A stretch of 64,000 nucleotides of DNA. Source: Streptomyces rubrogriseus. Lineage in GTDB: Bacteria > Actinomycetota > Actinomycetes > Streptomycetales > Streptomycetaceae. The position numbers and the translations under genes were made by a program. The first letter of the stretch is position 1. Every line of letters starts with the position of its first letter. Shown one piece after another: positions 34,166-42,417 of this stretch. The stretch lies in contig NZ_CP116256.1 in the NCBI RefSeq assembly GCF_027947575.1, positions 6,386,001 to 6,450,000 on the forward strand, in the 5' to 3' direction. The notes under the pieces were generated by a model. It did no database searches. It saw only the letters and a program-made list of their open reading frames with translations, and was not told the DNA's origin.

Positions 34166-35110
34166 GTGAGTACGTGCTCAACCGCCTCCCGGGACCTCGA
34201 CGAGCCCGTTTCGGGCACCGCACCCGTCGCGAGGACCTGGTTGCTGCTCGAACAGCCCGGCCCGTGGGGCGCCAAGGCGCTCACTTCGAGCCACCTGGAC
34301 CCCGCGCTGGGGCGCGCCCTCGACGCGGCGGCAAAGGGGACGGGTGTACGCATCGCGCTCGTGCGGCGTCCCGGGCGCCACGCGGACCGGGGCACGACCG
34401 CCGCACGCAGGGTGTACGCGGCCCACACCGTGCCGGGAAACGTGTGGCTGCACGGCACCACCCTCAAGGACCCCCGCCGGCTGCTCGGCCTCGATTTCGC
34501 GGCGCTCGGCCGGGGCGACCACCGCGCCTTCGACTCGGTGCTGGACGGCCGCCCCCACACGGGCGATCCGCTCGCCCTCGTCTGCACCAACGGCAAGCGC
34601 GACCGGTGCTGCGCCCTCCTGGGCAGGCCCCTGGCGGCCGAACTCGCCGCCTCCGGAGCCCACGGCGTCTGGGAGGTCACCCACCTGGGCGGGCACCGCT
34701 TCTCTCCGACCGTGCTCGTGCTGCCCCACGGATACGTCTACGGCCGGGTCCAGGCGCACACCGTCAAGGAGATCCTGCACGGCGCGCGGGAGGACCGGAT
34801 CGTCGTCGAGGGCTGCCGCGGGAACTCCGCGTGGGACCGCCCCGGCCAGGCGGCCGAGCTGGCCCTGCGATCGGCCCTCGGCGAGGACAAGGCCCAGGCA
34901 CTGACCGTCGTACGGACGGACGGCGCCGCACCGCGCTGGGAGGTGACCCTGGCGCACCGCGACGGCCGGCACTGGCGGGTCACCGTCGTACAAGGGGCGT
35001 CCGTGCCGCCGCGACCGGAGAGCTGCGCGGCGTCGGTACTGGGCTCGCCGGCGCGGATGGAGGTCACGGCGGTGCACGCCCTGCCGGTGACGGCGGCACT
35101 GGCGAGCTGA
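34166..35110 (+). CDS. Sucrase/ferredoxin-like family protein (thioredoxin-fold 2Fe-2S type)
   Basis: A 314-residue protein of the sucrase/ferredoxin-like family: WLLLEQPGPWGAKAL near residue 28, the Cys-rich CTNGKRDRCC (about 147), WEVTHLGGHRFSPTVLVLPHGYVYGRV and the later EGCRGNSAWDRPGQAAE. Such proteins can hold a thioredoxin-like [2Fe-2S] cluster and some act in siderophore-iron release. An iron box abutting the GTG start suggests iron-repressed expression, most likely from a leaderless mRNA because no RBS fits. The alternative is a start further downstream with the box at the operator. Confidence 0.82.
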   Translation: MSTCSTASRDLDEPVSGTAPVARTWLLLEQPGPWGAKALTSSHLDPALGRALDAAAKGTGVRIALVRRPGRHADRGTTAARRVYAAHTVPGNVWLHGTTLKDPRRLLGLDFAALGRGDHRAFDSVLDGRPHTGDPLALVCTNGKRDRCCALLGRPLAAELAASGAHGVWEVTHLGGHRFSPTVLVLPHGYVYGRVQAHTVKEILHGAREDRIVVEGCRGNSAWDRPGQAAELALRSALGEDKAQALTVVRTDGAAPRWEVTLAHRDGRHWRVTVVQGASVPPRPESCAASVLGSPARMEVTAVHALPVTAALAS

Positions 35111-35187
35111 CCCCACGGGCGACGCACGCCCCGGGGGAGATACGTGCCACACCCCGCTACGGCATCCCACCGGCCCCACGTACCGTC

Positions 35188-36864
35188 ATGGCCATGAGCT
35201 CCACTCCCCCCGTCCGCCGACTGCGCCTGGGCCTGCCGCGGCGGGTGTTCTCACAGGTGCTGCTGATGCAGCTGGCGATCGCCGCGGGCGTCGCGGTACT
35301 CGCGACCGGGCTGTTCCTGGCGCCGCTCGGCGACCAGCTGGACGACCAGGCGATGCGCCGGGCGCTGGCGATCGCGCAGACCACCGCGCAGCAGCCGCAG
35401 GTCGTGCGGGACCTGCGTACCACCCGGCCGACGGCGAACGGCCCGGTGCAGCGGGAGGCGGAGCGGGTCCGGGAGGCCACCAGGGCGGAGTACGTGGTCG
35501 TGATGGACCGGCAGGGCGTGCGCTGGTCGCACACGGACCCGGAGCGCATCGGCGAGGTCGTCTCGACCGACCCTGGGCAGGCTCTGGCCGGACGCGAGGT
35601 CATGGAGATCGACGACGGCACCCTGGGCCGCTCCGCCCGCGGGAAGGTGCCCCTGCGCGACGGCGACGGCGAGATCGTCGGGGCGGTCTCGGTGGGCATC
35701 GCCTACGACAGCGTCCGGGCGCGGCTGATCCATGCCATTCCCGGTCTGTTCGCGTACGCCGGTGGCGCGCTGGCCGTCGGCGCCCTGGCCTCCTGGATCA
35801 TCTCGCGCCGGGTGCAGCGGCAGACCCGGGACCTGGCCTTCTCCGACATCGCGGGGCTGCTGGCGGAGCGGGAGGCCATGCTGCACGGCATCCGGGAGGG
35901 CGTCGTCGCCCTCGACCGGGGCGGCCGGGTGCGCCTGCTCAACGACGAGGCGCAGCGCCTGCTCGGCATCGGCGGCGAGGCCGTCGGCCGCTCCCCCGAC
36001 GAGGCGCTCGGCGCGGGACGCACGGCCGACGTGCTGGCCGGCCGGGTGACCGGCACCGACCTGCTGACCGTGCGCGGCCAGCGGGTCCTGGTCGCCAACC
36101 GGATGCCCACCGACGACGGCGGGGCCGTGGCCACACTGCGCGACCGTACCGAGCTGGAGCAGCTCGGCCGGGAGCTGGACTCCACGCGCGGCCTGATCGA
36201 CGCGCTGCGCGCCCAGGACCACGAACACGCCAACCGCATGCACACCCTGCTGGGCCTGCTCGAACTGGAGATGTACGACGACGCCGTGGAGTTCGTCGGC
36301 GAGGTGGTCGGCGACCACCGGGTCACCGCGGAGCAGATCACCGAGCGGATCCACGACCCCCTGCTCGCCGCCCTGCTGGTCGGCAAGGCCACCGTCGCGG
36401 CCGAACGGGGAGTCGCCCTGTGGGTCTCGGACCGGACGCGGCTGCCGGACCGGCTGGTCGATCCGCGGGGGCTCGTCACGATCGTCGGCAACCTGGTCGA
36501 CAACGCGCTCGACGCCGCCGCGGGGACAGCGCACGCGCGCGTGGAGGTCGAACTGCGGGCCGAGGGGCGCGCCGCCACGCTCACGGTGCGCGACACGGGG
36601 CCCGGGATCGCGGCGGACCATCGTGAGCTGGTGTTCGCCGCGGGCTGGTCCACCAAGGAGCCGCCCGCCCACCGCGAGCGCGGCATCGGACTGCCACTGG
36701 TGCGCCGCCTGGCCGAGCGGCAGGGCGGCACCGCGACCGTCGGGGAGGCGTACGGCGGGGGCGCGGAGTTCGTCGTCGTCCTCCCGGAGGCGCTGACCGA
36801 GGCGGCCCCGGAACCCGCCTTCACCGCCCCCGTGACCACCGCTGCCGAGGAGGAGTCCCGATGA
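35188..36864 (+). CDS. CitA/DcuS-type sensor histidine kinase
   Basis: A 558-residue membrane sensor. Two transmembrane helices (about 22-45 and 178-200) flank an extracytoplasmic PAS-like sensor domain; a cytoplasmic PAS domain (about 230-330) precedes the kinase core. The phosphoacceptor is in QDHEHANRMHTLLGLL (His about 345 or 347), as in the CitA/DcuS family, with the N-box GNLVDNALDAA and G-boxes DTGPGIAADH and RGIGLPLVRRL. It likely senses a carboxylate and phosphorylates the regulator encoded next (ATGA overlap). Start ATG at 35188; another ATG lies two codons later. Next downstream is an acetate-type symporter, a plausible target. Confidence 0.9.
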   Translation: MAMSSTPPVRRLRLGLPRRVFSQVLLMQLAIAAGVAVLATGLFLAPLGDQLDDQAMRRALAIAQTTAQQPQVVRDLRTTRPTANGPVQREAERVREATRAEYVVVMDRQGVRWSHTDPERIGEVVSTDPGQALAGREVMEIDDGTLGRSARGKVPLRDGDGEIVGAVSVGIAYDSVRARLIHAIPGLFAYAGGALAVGALASWIISRRVQRQTRDLAFSDIAGLLAEREAMLHGIREGVVALDRGGRVRLLNDEAQRLLGIGGEAVGRSPDEALGAGRTADVLAGRVTGTDLLTVRGQRVLVANRMPTDDGGAVATLRDRTELEQLGRELDSTRGLIDALRAQDHEHANRMHTLLGLLELEMYDDAVEFVGEVVGDHRVTAEQITERIHDPLLAALLVGKATVAAERGVALWVSDRTRLPDRLVDPRGLVTIVGNLVDNALDAAAGTAHARVEVELRAEGRAATLTVRDTGPGIAADHRELVFAAGWSTKEPPAHRERGIGLPLVRRLAERQGGTATVGEAYGGGAEFVVVLPEALTEAAPEPAFTAPVTTAAEEESR

Positions 36865-37541
36865 TCGAGGTCCTGGTCGTGGACGACGACACGCGCGTCG
36901 CGCGCGTCAACGCCGCGTACGTCGAGAAGGTGCCGGGCTTCCACGTCGCCGGTGAGGCGCACAGCGCGCTGGAGGCACTGGACGCGGTGGAGCGGCTGCC
37001 CCGCCTGGACCTGATCCTGCTGGACCACTACCTGCCCGACCGGACCGGTCTGGAGGTCGTCCAGGAGATGCGGCGACGGGGACGCCAGACCGACGTGATC
37101 ATGGTGACGGCCGCCCGGGACGTGTCGACCGTGCAGGCGGCGATGCGCCAGGGGGCACTCCAGTACCTGGTGAAACCGTTCGCCTTCGCCGGTCTGCGCG
37201 CCAAACTGCAGGCGTACGCCGAACTGCGCCGCACCCTCGACGGGGGCGGCGAGGCCGAACAGGCCCAGGTCGACCGGATCTTCGGCGCCCTGTCGGCACC
37301 CTCCGAACCCGGGCTCCCCAAGGGCCACTCCCCCGCCACCGCCGAGTCGGTGCGCCAGTGCCTGCTGACGGCCGACGGACCGCTCTCCGCCCAGGAGATC
37401 GCCGAACGGACCGGCGTGAGCCGCCAGACCGCGCAGCGCTATCTGAAGCTGCTGGAACGCACCGGACGGGCCGTCCTGACCCTCAAGTACGGCGAGGCGG
37501 GCCGCCCCGAGCACCGTTACGCGTGGGCGACCCGCACCTGA
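36861..37541 (+). CDS. CitB/DcuR-type response regulator
   Basis: A 226-residue response regulator. Receiver domain: DDD acidic cluster (8-10), phosphoacceptor Asp about 55 in LILLDHYLPD, Thr in VTAARD and Lys in YLVKPF. The C-terminal helix-turn-helix (about 175-215, LSAQEIAERTGVSRQTAQRYLKLLERTGRA) is the winged type seen in CitB/DcuR. ATG overlaps the kinase stop codon (36861-36864). Convergent with the symporter gene 36 bp away, which is the obvious candidate target. Confidence 0.92.
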   Translation: MIEVLVVDDDTRVARVNAAYVEKVPGFHVAGEAHSALEALDAVERLPRLDLILLDHYLPDRTGLEVVQEMRRRGRQTDVIMVTAARDVSTVQAAMRQGALQYLVKPFAFAGLRAKLQAYAELRRTLDGGGEAEQAQVDRIFGALSAPSEPGLPKGHSPATAESVRQCLLTADGPLSAQEIAERTGVSRQTAQRYLKLLERTGRAVLTLKYGEAGRPEHRYAWATRT

Positions 37542-37577
37542 GACGACCCCCGGCCTGCGGGAGCCCCCTCGCCGTCC

Positions 37578-39170
37578 CTACACGGCCCCCGCCCCGGTCA
37601 GCGACCGCACCTCGGTCTCGGCGTGCCTGGCCTCGTCCGGGACCTCCGGGGAGGTCACCGTGCCCAGCCAGCCGGCGACGAAGCCGAGCGGGATCGAGAC
37701 GAGGCCCGGGTTCTGCAACGGGAAGTACTGGAAGTCCAGGTCCGGGAAGAGCGACTGCGGGCTGCCGGAGACCACCGGGGACAGCAGCACGAGCACCACG
37801 GACGGCACCAGACCGCCGTAGACCGCCCAGACCGCGCCGCGCGTGGTGAAGCCGCGCCAGAACAGCGAGTAGAGCAGCACCGGCAGGTTGGCGGAGGCGG
37901 CCACGGCGAAGGCGAGGCCCACCAGGAAAGCGACGTTCAGGTCGCGGGCGAGCAGACCGAGCCCGATCGCCACGGCGCCGATGCCGACGGCGGCGACCCG
38001 CGCCACGGCGACCTCGCTGCGCGGCTTTGAGCGGCGGCGCCGCAGGGACGCGTACAGGTCGTGGGCCACGGACGCCGAGGACGCCAGGGTGATGCCGGCC
38101 ACCACCGCGAGGATGGTGGCGAACGCGACGGCGGCCACGACGGCGAACAGGACCGTCCCGCCGGTGGACTGCGCGCCGCCGCCCAGATCGAGGGCGAGGA
38201 GCGGCACCGCCGTGTTCCCGGCGGCGTTGGACGCACGCACGGCGTCCGGCCCGACCAGGGCGGCGGCACCGAATCCCAGCACGATCGTCATCAGGTAGAA
38301 GCCGCCGATGAGACCGATCGACCAGACCACGGACCGCCTCGCCGCCCGCGCGGTGGGCACGGTGTAGAAGCGGGACAGGATGTGCGGCAGCCCGGCCGTA
38401 CCCAGGACCAGGGCGAGTCCCAGGCTGATGAAGTCGAAGCGGGCGACCCAGTCCCCGCCGTAGGCGAGGCCGGGCGCGAGGAACGCCTCACCGTGGCCAC
38501 TGCGCTCGGCCGCCGTGCGCAGCAGCCGGTCGACGTCGCCGTGGAAGCGCACCAGGACGAGCGTGGTCAGCGCCACGGTGCCGCCGAGCAGCAGGACCGC
38601 CTTCACGATCTGGATCCAGGTGGTGGCGCGCATCCCGCCCAGCGACACGTAGATCACCATGAGGGCACCGACGCCGATGACGGTCCACGTCCGCGCCGCC
38701 TCGCTCGTCCCGCCCAGCAGCAGCGCGACCAGGCTGCCCGCGCCCACCATCTGCGCCACCAGGTACAGGACGGAGACGGTGACCGAGGAGGTCCCCGCTG
38801 CGATGCGCACCGGCCGCTCCCTCATCCGGGCGGCCACGACGTCGGCGAGGGTGAACCGGCCGCAGTTGCGGACCAGTTCGGCGACGAGGAACAGGACCAC
38901 GAGCCAGGCCACCAGGAAGCCCACCGAGTAGAGCATGCCGTCGTAGCCGTTGAGCGCGATGAGCCCCGAGATACCGAGGAAGGATGCGGCCGACATGTAG
39001 TCGCCGGAGATGGCAAAACCATTCTCCATCGGCGAGAAGAGGCGTCCTCCGGCGTAGAACTCCTCGGCGGATCCCTGCCGGTGGCGGCCCACCCAGGTGG
39101 TGATCCCGAGGGTGACGGCGACGAACGTGCTGAACAGCAGCAGGGCCAGCGTCTGGTGGTCGTCCGTCAT
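37578..39170 (-). CDS. Sodium:solute symporter (ActP/MctC-type monocarboxylate transporter)
   Basis: A 530-residue transporter with about 13 hydrophobic helices. The SSS-family signatures are clear: EEFYAGGRLFSPMENGFAISGDYMSAASFLGISGL near residue 36, and GTAGLPHILSRFYTVP (about 265). This is the acetate permease branch (ActP, MctC), importing acetate, propionate or pyruvate with a cation. The ATG overlaps the stop of the DUF485 gene (ATGA at 39167-39170), the usual partner of ActP-type transporters. Convergent with a CitA/CitB-type two-component system that may control it. Confidence 0.9.
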   Translation of the reverse strand: MTDDHQTLALLLFSTFVAVTLGITTWVGRHRQGSAEEFYAGGRLFSPMENGFAISGDYMSAASFLGISGLIALNGYDGMLYSVGFLVAWLVVLFLVAELVRNCGRFTLADVVAARMRERPVRIAAGTSSVTVSVLYLVAQMVGAGSLVALLLGGTSEAARTWTVIGVGALMVIYVSLGGMRATTWIQIVKAVLLLGGTVALTTLVLVRFHGDVDRLLRTAAERSGHGEAFLAPGLAYGGDWVARFDFISLGLALVLGTAGLPHILSRFYTVPTARAARRSVVWSIGLIGGFYLMTIVLGFGAAALVGPDAVRASNAAGNTAVPLLALDLGGGAQSTGGTVLFAVVAAVAFATILAVVAGITLASSASVAHDLYASLRRRRSKPRSEVAVARVAAVGIGAVAIGLGLLARDLNVAFLVGLAFAVAASANLPVLLYSLFWRGFTTRGAVWAVYGGLVPSVVLVLLSPVVSGSPQSLFPDLDFQYFPLQNPGLVSIPLGFVAGWLGTVTSPEVPDEARHAETEVRSLTGAGAV

Positions 39171-39745
39171 GACGCACCGCCTCGCACTCCGCGCGTCAGC
39201 TCCTGGGTGTCCCAGCGCAGTTCGAGCGCGGCCCGGTCCCTGCGCAGCCGGGCGTGGCGGGCGTAGGCCCAGGTGAGCAGGAACGTAGTGAGGAACTGCC
39301 CGAGCCCCGCGACCATCGCCACGTTCACCGCACCGGCCACCGGCCGGGCCATCAGGGCGGGCGCCGACGTGGCGGCCACCACGTAGGCGACGTACCAGAG
39401 GAAGAAGCCGGCGACCGCCGGCACCACGAACCTCCGGTACCGGCTGCGGACCTCCTGGAAGGCCTCGCTGCGCTGGACCTCCAGGTACACGTCGGCCGCG
39501 GCCCGGGGCGGCTCCGCCGGGGCTTTCCGGCGCATCGGTGGCACCGTCGGCTCGGGGGACGCGGGACCGGCCGACTCGCCCCAGCCGGAGGCGAGGGCGT
39601 CGTACCACGGGTCGTCGTACCGCGGGCCGTCGTACCCCGCCCCCTGGCCCGTCTCGACGTAGGCCCTGCCCGGCACGGCGCGGTGGTCGGCCGCGCATTC
39701 CGGACCGCCCCCGGCGCCGCGGGGCGGATCGTTGCTTGACTGCAT
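39167..39745 (-). CDS. DUF485 membrane protein, symporter partner
   Basis: A 192-residue protein. The first about 85 residues are hydrophilic, Pro- and Asp-rich (a Streptomyces-specific extension); residues about 95-185 are DUF485: VQRSEAFQEVRSRYRRFVVPAVAGFFLWYVAYVVAA, a second hydrophobic helix, and WAYARHARLRRDRAALELR. DUF485 genes are nearly always next to ActP-like acetate transporters, as here, and the two overlap by four bases. ATG at 39745 chosen; a TTG two codons earlier is possible. Function is unknown but probably assists the transporter. Confidence 0.85.
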   Translation of the reverse strand: MQSSNDPPRGAGGGPECAADHRAVPGRAYVETGQGAGYDGPRYDDPWYDALASGWGESAGPASPEPTVPPMRRKAPAEPPRAAADVYLEVQRSEAFQEVRSRYRRFVVPAVAGFFLWYVAYVVAATSAPALMARPVAGAVNVAMVAGLGQFLTTFLLTWAYARHARLRRDRAALELRWDTQELTRGVRGGAS

Positions 39746-39814
39746 GCCCAAGGATGGACAGAACGGGAAGATCCCCGACTCTTCTTCCCCGCGCGCTTCA
39801 CCCCATCAGGTGAT

Positions 39815-40498
39815 TCATCTCCCTGGTGGCCGCACCAGCCCCTTCCCATAGGCGTAACGCACCGCCTGTGCGCGGTCCTTGAGGCCCGTCTTGGCGAACA
39901 GGTTGTTGATGTGGGTCTTCACCGTGGCCGTGGAGACCCGCAGTCTGCTCGCGATCTGGTGGTTGCTGAGCCCCTCGGCGATGAGGACCAGCACCTCGGT
40001 CTCCCGGGTGGTGAGCCCGTCCGGGGGCTCGGGCGGTCCGGTCGGCCGCGGCTCGGACTCGGACAGCCACTCCAGCAGGCGTCGTTGGATGCTCGGCGAC
40101 AGTCCCGCGTCTCCGGACAGCACGCTGTGCACCGCCCGGACGATCTCGTCCCCGCCCGCGTCCTTGGTGAGATAGCCACGCGCCCCCGCGTGCAACGCCG
40201 GGAACAGCGACTCGTCGTCCGCGTACGTCGTGAGTACGACGACCTGCGTCCCGGGGTGCTCGGACCGGATCCGACGGGTGGCCTCCACCCCGTCGCACCT
40301 GGGCATGCGCAGGTCCATCAGCACCACGTCCGGAGCGAGTTCGGCGACGAGCCGGACCGCCTCCTCGCCGTCACCGGCGGCGCCCACCACGTCCACGCCG
40401 GGCAGGAGTCCGAGCAGCATCACGATCCCCTCGCGCACCACGGTCTGGTCGTCCACGACCACCACCCGCGCGGGCCTCTTGCCGGACTCCTCACTCAT
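39815..40498 (-). CDS. NarL/LuxR-type response regulator
   Basis: A 227-residue regulator: receiver with the acidic pair at residues 16-17, Asp about 62 in VLMDLRMPR, Thr-Thr in VLTTYAD, Lys in YLTKDAGG, and a C-terminal LuxR-type helix-turn-helix (LTTRETEVLVLIAEGLSNHQIASRLRVSTATVKTHINNLFAKTGLKDRAQAV). ATGA overlap with the upstream kinase gene (40495-40498). The three-gene operon membrane protein-kinase-regulator is the LiaFSR/NarXL-like arrangement. A palindrome CTCCACCC-AG-GGGTGGAG upstream of the operon (42300-42317) is a candidate autoregulatory operator. Confidence 0.93.
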   Translation of the reverse strand: MSEESGKRPARVVVVDDQTVVREGIVMLLGLLPGVDVVGAAGDGEEAVRLVAELAPDVVLMDLRMPRCDGVEATRRIRSEHPGTQVVVLTTYADDESLFPALHAGARGYLTKDAGGDEIVRAVHSVLSGDAGLSPSIQRRLLEWLSESEPRPTGPPEPPDGLTTRETEVLVLIAEGLSNHQIASRLRVSTATVKTHINNLFAKTGLKDRAQAVRYAYGKGLVRPPGR

Positions 40499-41649
40499 AC
40501 GGGCACCTTCAACGTCACCACGAACCCCTCCTCGCCCGGCCCTGCCCGCAGCGAACCGCCCAGCAGCTCGGCACGCTCCCGCATGCCCAGCAGACCGTAC
40601 CCACCTCCGGTGCCGGTGTCTTCGCCGTGCGGGCCTCCCGAATCCCGCACGTCCAGCACCACTTCGTGGGCGGCGTAGTCCAGCCGCACCCGCACGCCGG
40701 CGCCGGGGGCGTGCCTGCGGGCGTTCGTCAGCGCCTCCTGGGCCACCCTGCGCACGGCCTGTGACGCCTCGGCCGGCAGTGGTCTGCGTTCGCCCGTAAT
40801 GGTGACCTCTGCCGTGCCCCCCGCGGTCTTGACGAGCTGGGCCAGGAAGTCCTCCAGCGGCGTCAGGTCGCCGCGCAGCGCGGACAGCGCCTGCCGGGTC
40901 TCGGCGAGTCCGTCGCGGGCCATCCCCCGCGCCGCCACCACCCGGTCCAGGATCTGCTGCCGGTCCGCGTCCCGCTCGATGAGCAGTCGGGCCGCCTCCA
41001 GGTGCACCATCTGCGCCGAGAGGCTGTGCGCCAGCACGTCGTGGATCTCCCGGGCGATACGGGCCCGCTCCGCGAGTGCCGCGGTCTCCGCCTCGGCCGC
41101 CCGGGCGGCCCGCTCCTGGGTCAGCAGCCGCTGCGCGCTCCCCCGTGCCTCGGCGTCGAGTCGCAGGACGTATCCGGCGAGCACCAGTCCGCCCGCCGTC
41201 GCCACCGTGGTCAGCCATGCGTCGTCGCCGACCGCGGCGTAGCAGGCCAGCGCGACCGAGGCCACGGGCAGGGCGGCGGCGATGGGCAACCGCTCCAGGG
41301 CCACGACGGCGCAGCCGCACCAGATGACCAGTGCGGGGACACCGAAGCCGACGGACCGGGCCGCCACCGCGATCGCGAGCAGGACGACGACGAGTGCCAG
41401 GGACGGCCACAACCGGTGCGCGAGCGTGGTCCGGAAGAAGGCCCATGCCGCGCACACGGCGGCCACGAGGCCGACGGCCGCCGCGGCCGATCCCCATCCG
41501 TGCAGACGGCTGCTGGTGAACGCACCCCACAGCAGCATCCCGAACACCACCAGGCGCACCGCCCCGGTGAGAAGGCGGCGGGGCCTGGAGACTCTCTCGG
41601 GCAGGAGCGCCTCCCTGGAAGGCCACCTCGTCCAGATGCTCTCCGTCAC
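40495..41649 (-). CDS. NarX/DesK-type sensor histidine kinase (HisKA_3)
   Basis: A 384-residue sensor. About five transmembrane helices in the first 160 residues, with short loops, followed by a coiled coil and the HisKA_3 box ARIAREIHDVLAHSLSAQ (His about 203). The ATPase part has QEALTNARRHAPGAGVRV and GGGYGLLGMRERAELLGG. It has no extracytoplasmic domain, so it probably senses a membrane-associated signal, perhaps with the small membrane protein encoded upstream. GTG start at 41649 overlaps that gene's stop (GTGA). Confidence 0.92.
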   Translation of the reverse strand: MTESIWTRWPSREALLPERVSRPRRLLTGAVRLVVFGMLLWGAFTSSRLHGWGSAAAAVGLVAAVCAAWAFFRTTLAHRLWPSLALVVVLLAIAVAARSVGFGVPALVIWCGCAVVALERLPIAAALPVASVALACYAAVGDDAWLTTVATAGGLVLAGYVLRLDAEARGSAQRLLTQERAARAAEAETAALAERARIAREIHDVLAHSLSAQMVHLEAARLLIERDADRQQILDRVVAARGMARDGLAETRQALSALRGDLTPLEDFLAQLVKTAGGTAEVTITGERRPLPAEASQAVRRVAQEALTNARRHAPGAGVRVRLDYAAHEVVLDVRDSGGPHGEDTGTGGGYGLLGMRERAELLGGSLRAGPGEEGFVVTLKVPV

Positions 41650-42170
41650 GCGGGCTCCTTCCAGGCGGGCCGGGGCACGGCGTCACGGTACGCGGGACCG
41701 GGTGCTCCGACGGGGCGTGAGCCCTGAAGGCGCCAGGCCAGGACGCCGGACCGGACCAGCAGGGTCACCGCCAGGCCGAACAGCAGGGCGGAACCGTCCT
41801 GTCGCACTCCCAGGACCGCACCGATCCCGTAGAGGCCGGCGCGCAGCGCGATTCCGACGGCCCACACGGCGACGCTCGCCCTGGTGCCCCTGCTCCATAC
41901 CGCGCCGTCGGCCTCCGCCCATATCCGGGTGGTCCAGGCCCACCCGGCCCCGGTGAGCAGACCGACGATCACCTCGGCGGCGAACAGCAGCAGGGCGGCC
42001 GTCTGGTGGTGGGCGTCGATCATGCCCGGTTGGCGCAGCGCGACGATGCCCAGCACCACGGGCAGCACCCACTGACGTCGGCCGGTGTCGATCCGGCTGG
42101 CGCGGAACTGCCGGGTGATCACCAGGCCGGCCACCGCCGTGACGACCAACGCGTCGAAGAGCCCGGACAT
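41646..42170 (-). CDS. Small multi-pass membrane protein, first gene of two-component operon
   Basis: A 174-residue protein with about four hydrophobic helices (residues 5-20, 34-50, 58-80, 105-150). The helix 1/2 loop RQFRASRIDTGRRQWVLPVVLGIVALRQPG resembles DUF1453/CcdC-like proteins. In the same operon as a NarX-type kinase and its regulator (GTGA overlap at 41646-41649), it probably modulates the kinase or is a target of the stress response. ATG at 42170 follows GGAGGCACG. Function unknown. Confidence 0.7.
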   Translation of the reverse strand: MSGLFDALVVTAVAGLVITRQFRASRIDTGRRQWVLPVVLGIVALRQPGMIDAHHQTAALLLFAAEVIVGLLTGAGWAWTTRIWAEADGAVWSRGTRASVAVWAVGIALRAGLYGIGAVLGVRQDGSALLFGLAVTLLVRSGVLAWRLQGSRPVGAPGPAYRDAVPRPAWKEPA

Positions 42171-42299
42171 CGTGCCTCCGTGAGCGGAAGAAGGGTGATG
42201 TCGGCGGAGTCCCGCCGACGCCTTCGACGTTACGGAAAGTGCGAGGTCACGGGATCGGAGCCCGGGTGGATCATGGGTGGAGTTCTGTCCGGCAGGGCA

Positions 42300-42317
42300 C
42301 TCCACCCAGGGGTGGAG
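42300..42317. promoter_or_regulatory. Palindrome upstream of the NarX/NarL-type operon
   Basis: CTCCACCC-AG-GGGTGGAG has perfect 8-bp arms; two further half-sites GGGTGGA(G) lie at 42264-42270 and 42275-42282. It is a candidate site for the LuxR-type regulator about 130 bp upstream of the operon. Confidence 0.5.
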
Positions 42318-42321
42318 AGAA

Positions 42322-42372
42322 CGACGGACCGCACACGACGGATGGCACACGACGGACCGCACACGTCGGACC
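42322..42372. repeat. 14-bp tandem repeat, 3.6 copies
   Basis: CGACGGACCGCACA is repeated three times with two changes in the middle copy, then CGTCGGACC. It ends inside the left arm of the parE terminator. Confidence 0.8.
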
Positions 42373-42406
42373 GGGCCCGGTTCACGCTCCCGGGCCCGGT
42401 CCGACG
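42364..42406 (-). terminator. parE terminator
   Basis: A perfect 17-bp stem (CGTCGGACCGGGCCCGG and its complement) with a 9-base loop, 12 bp after the parE stop codon. Confidence 0.85.
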
Positions 42407-42417
42407 GCTGAGCTGCC

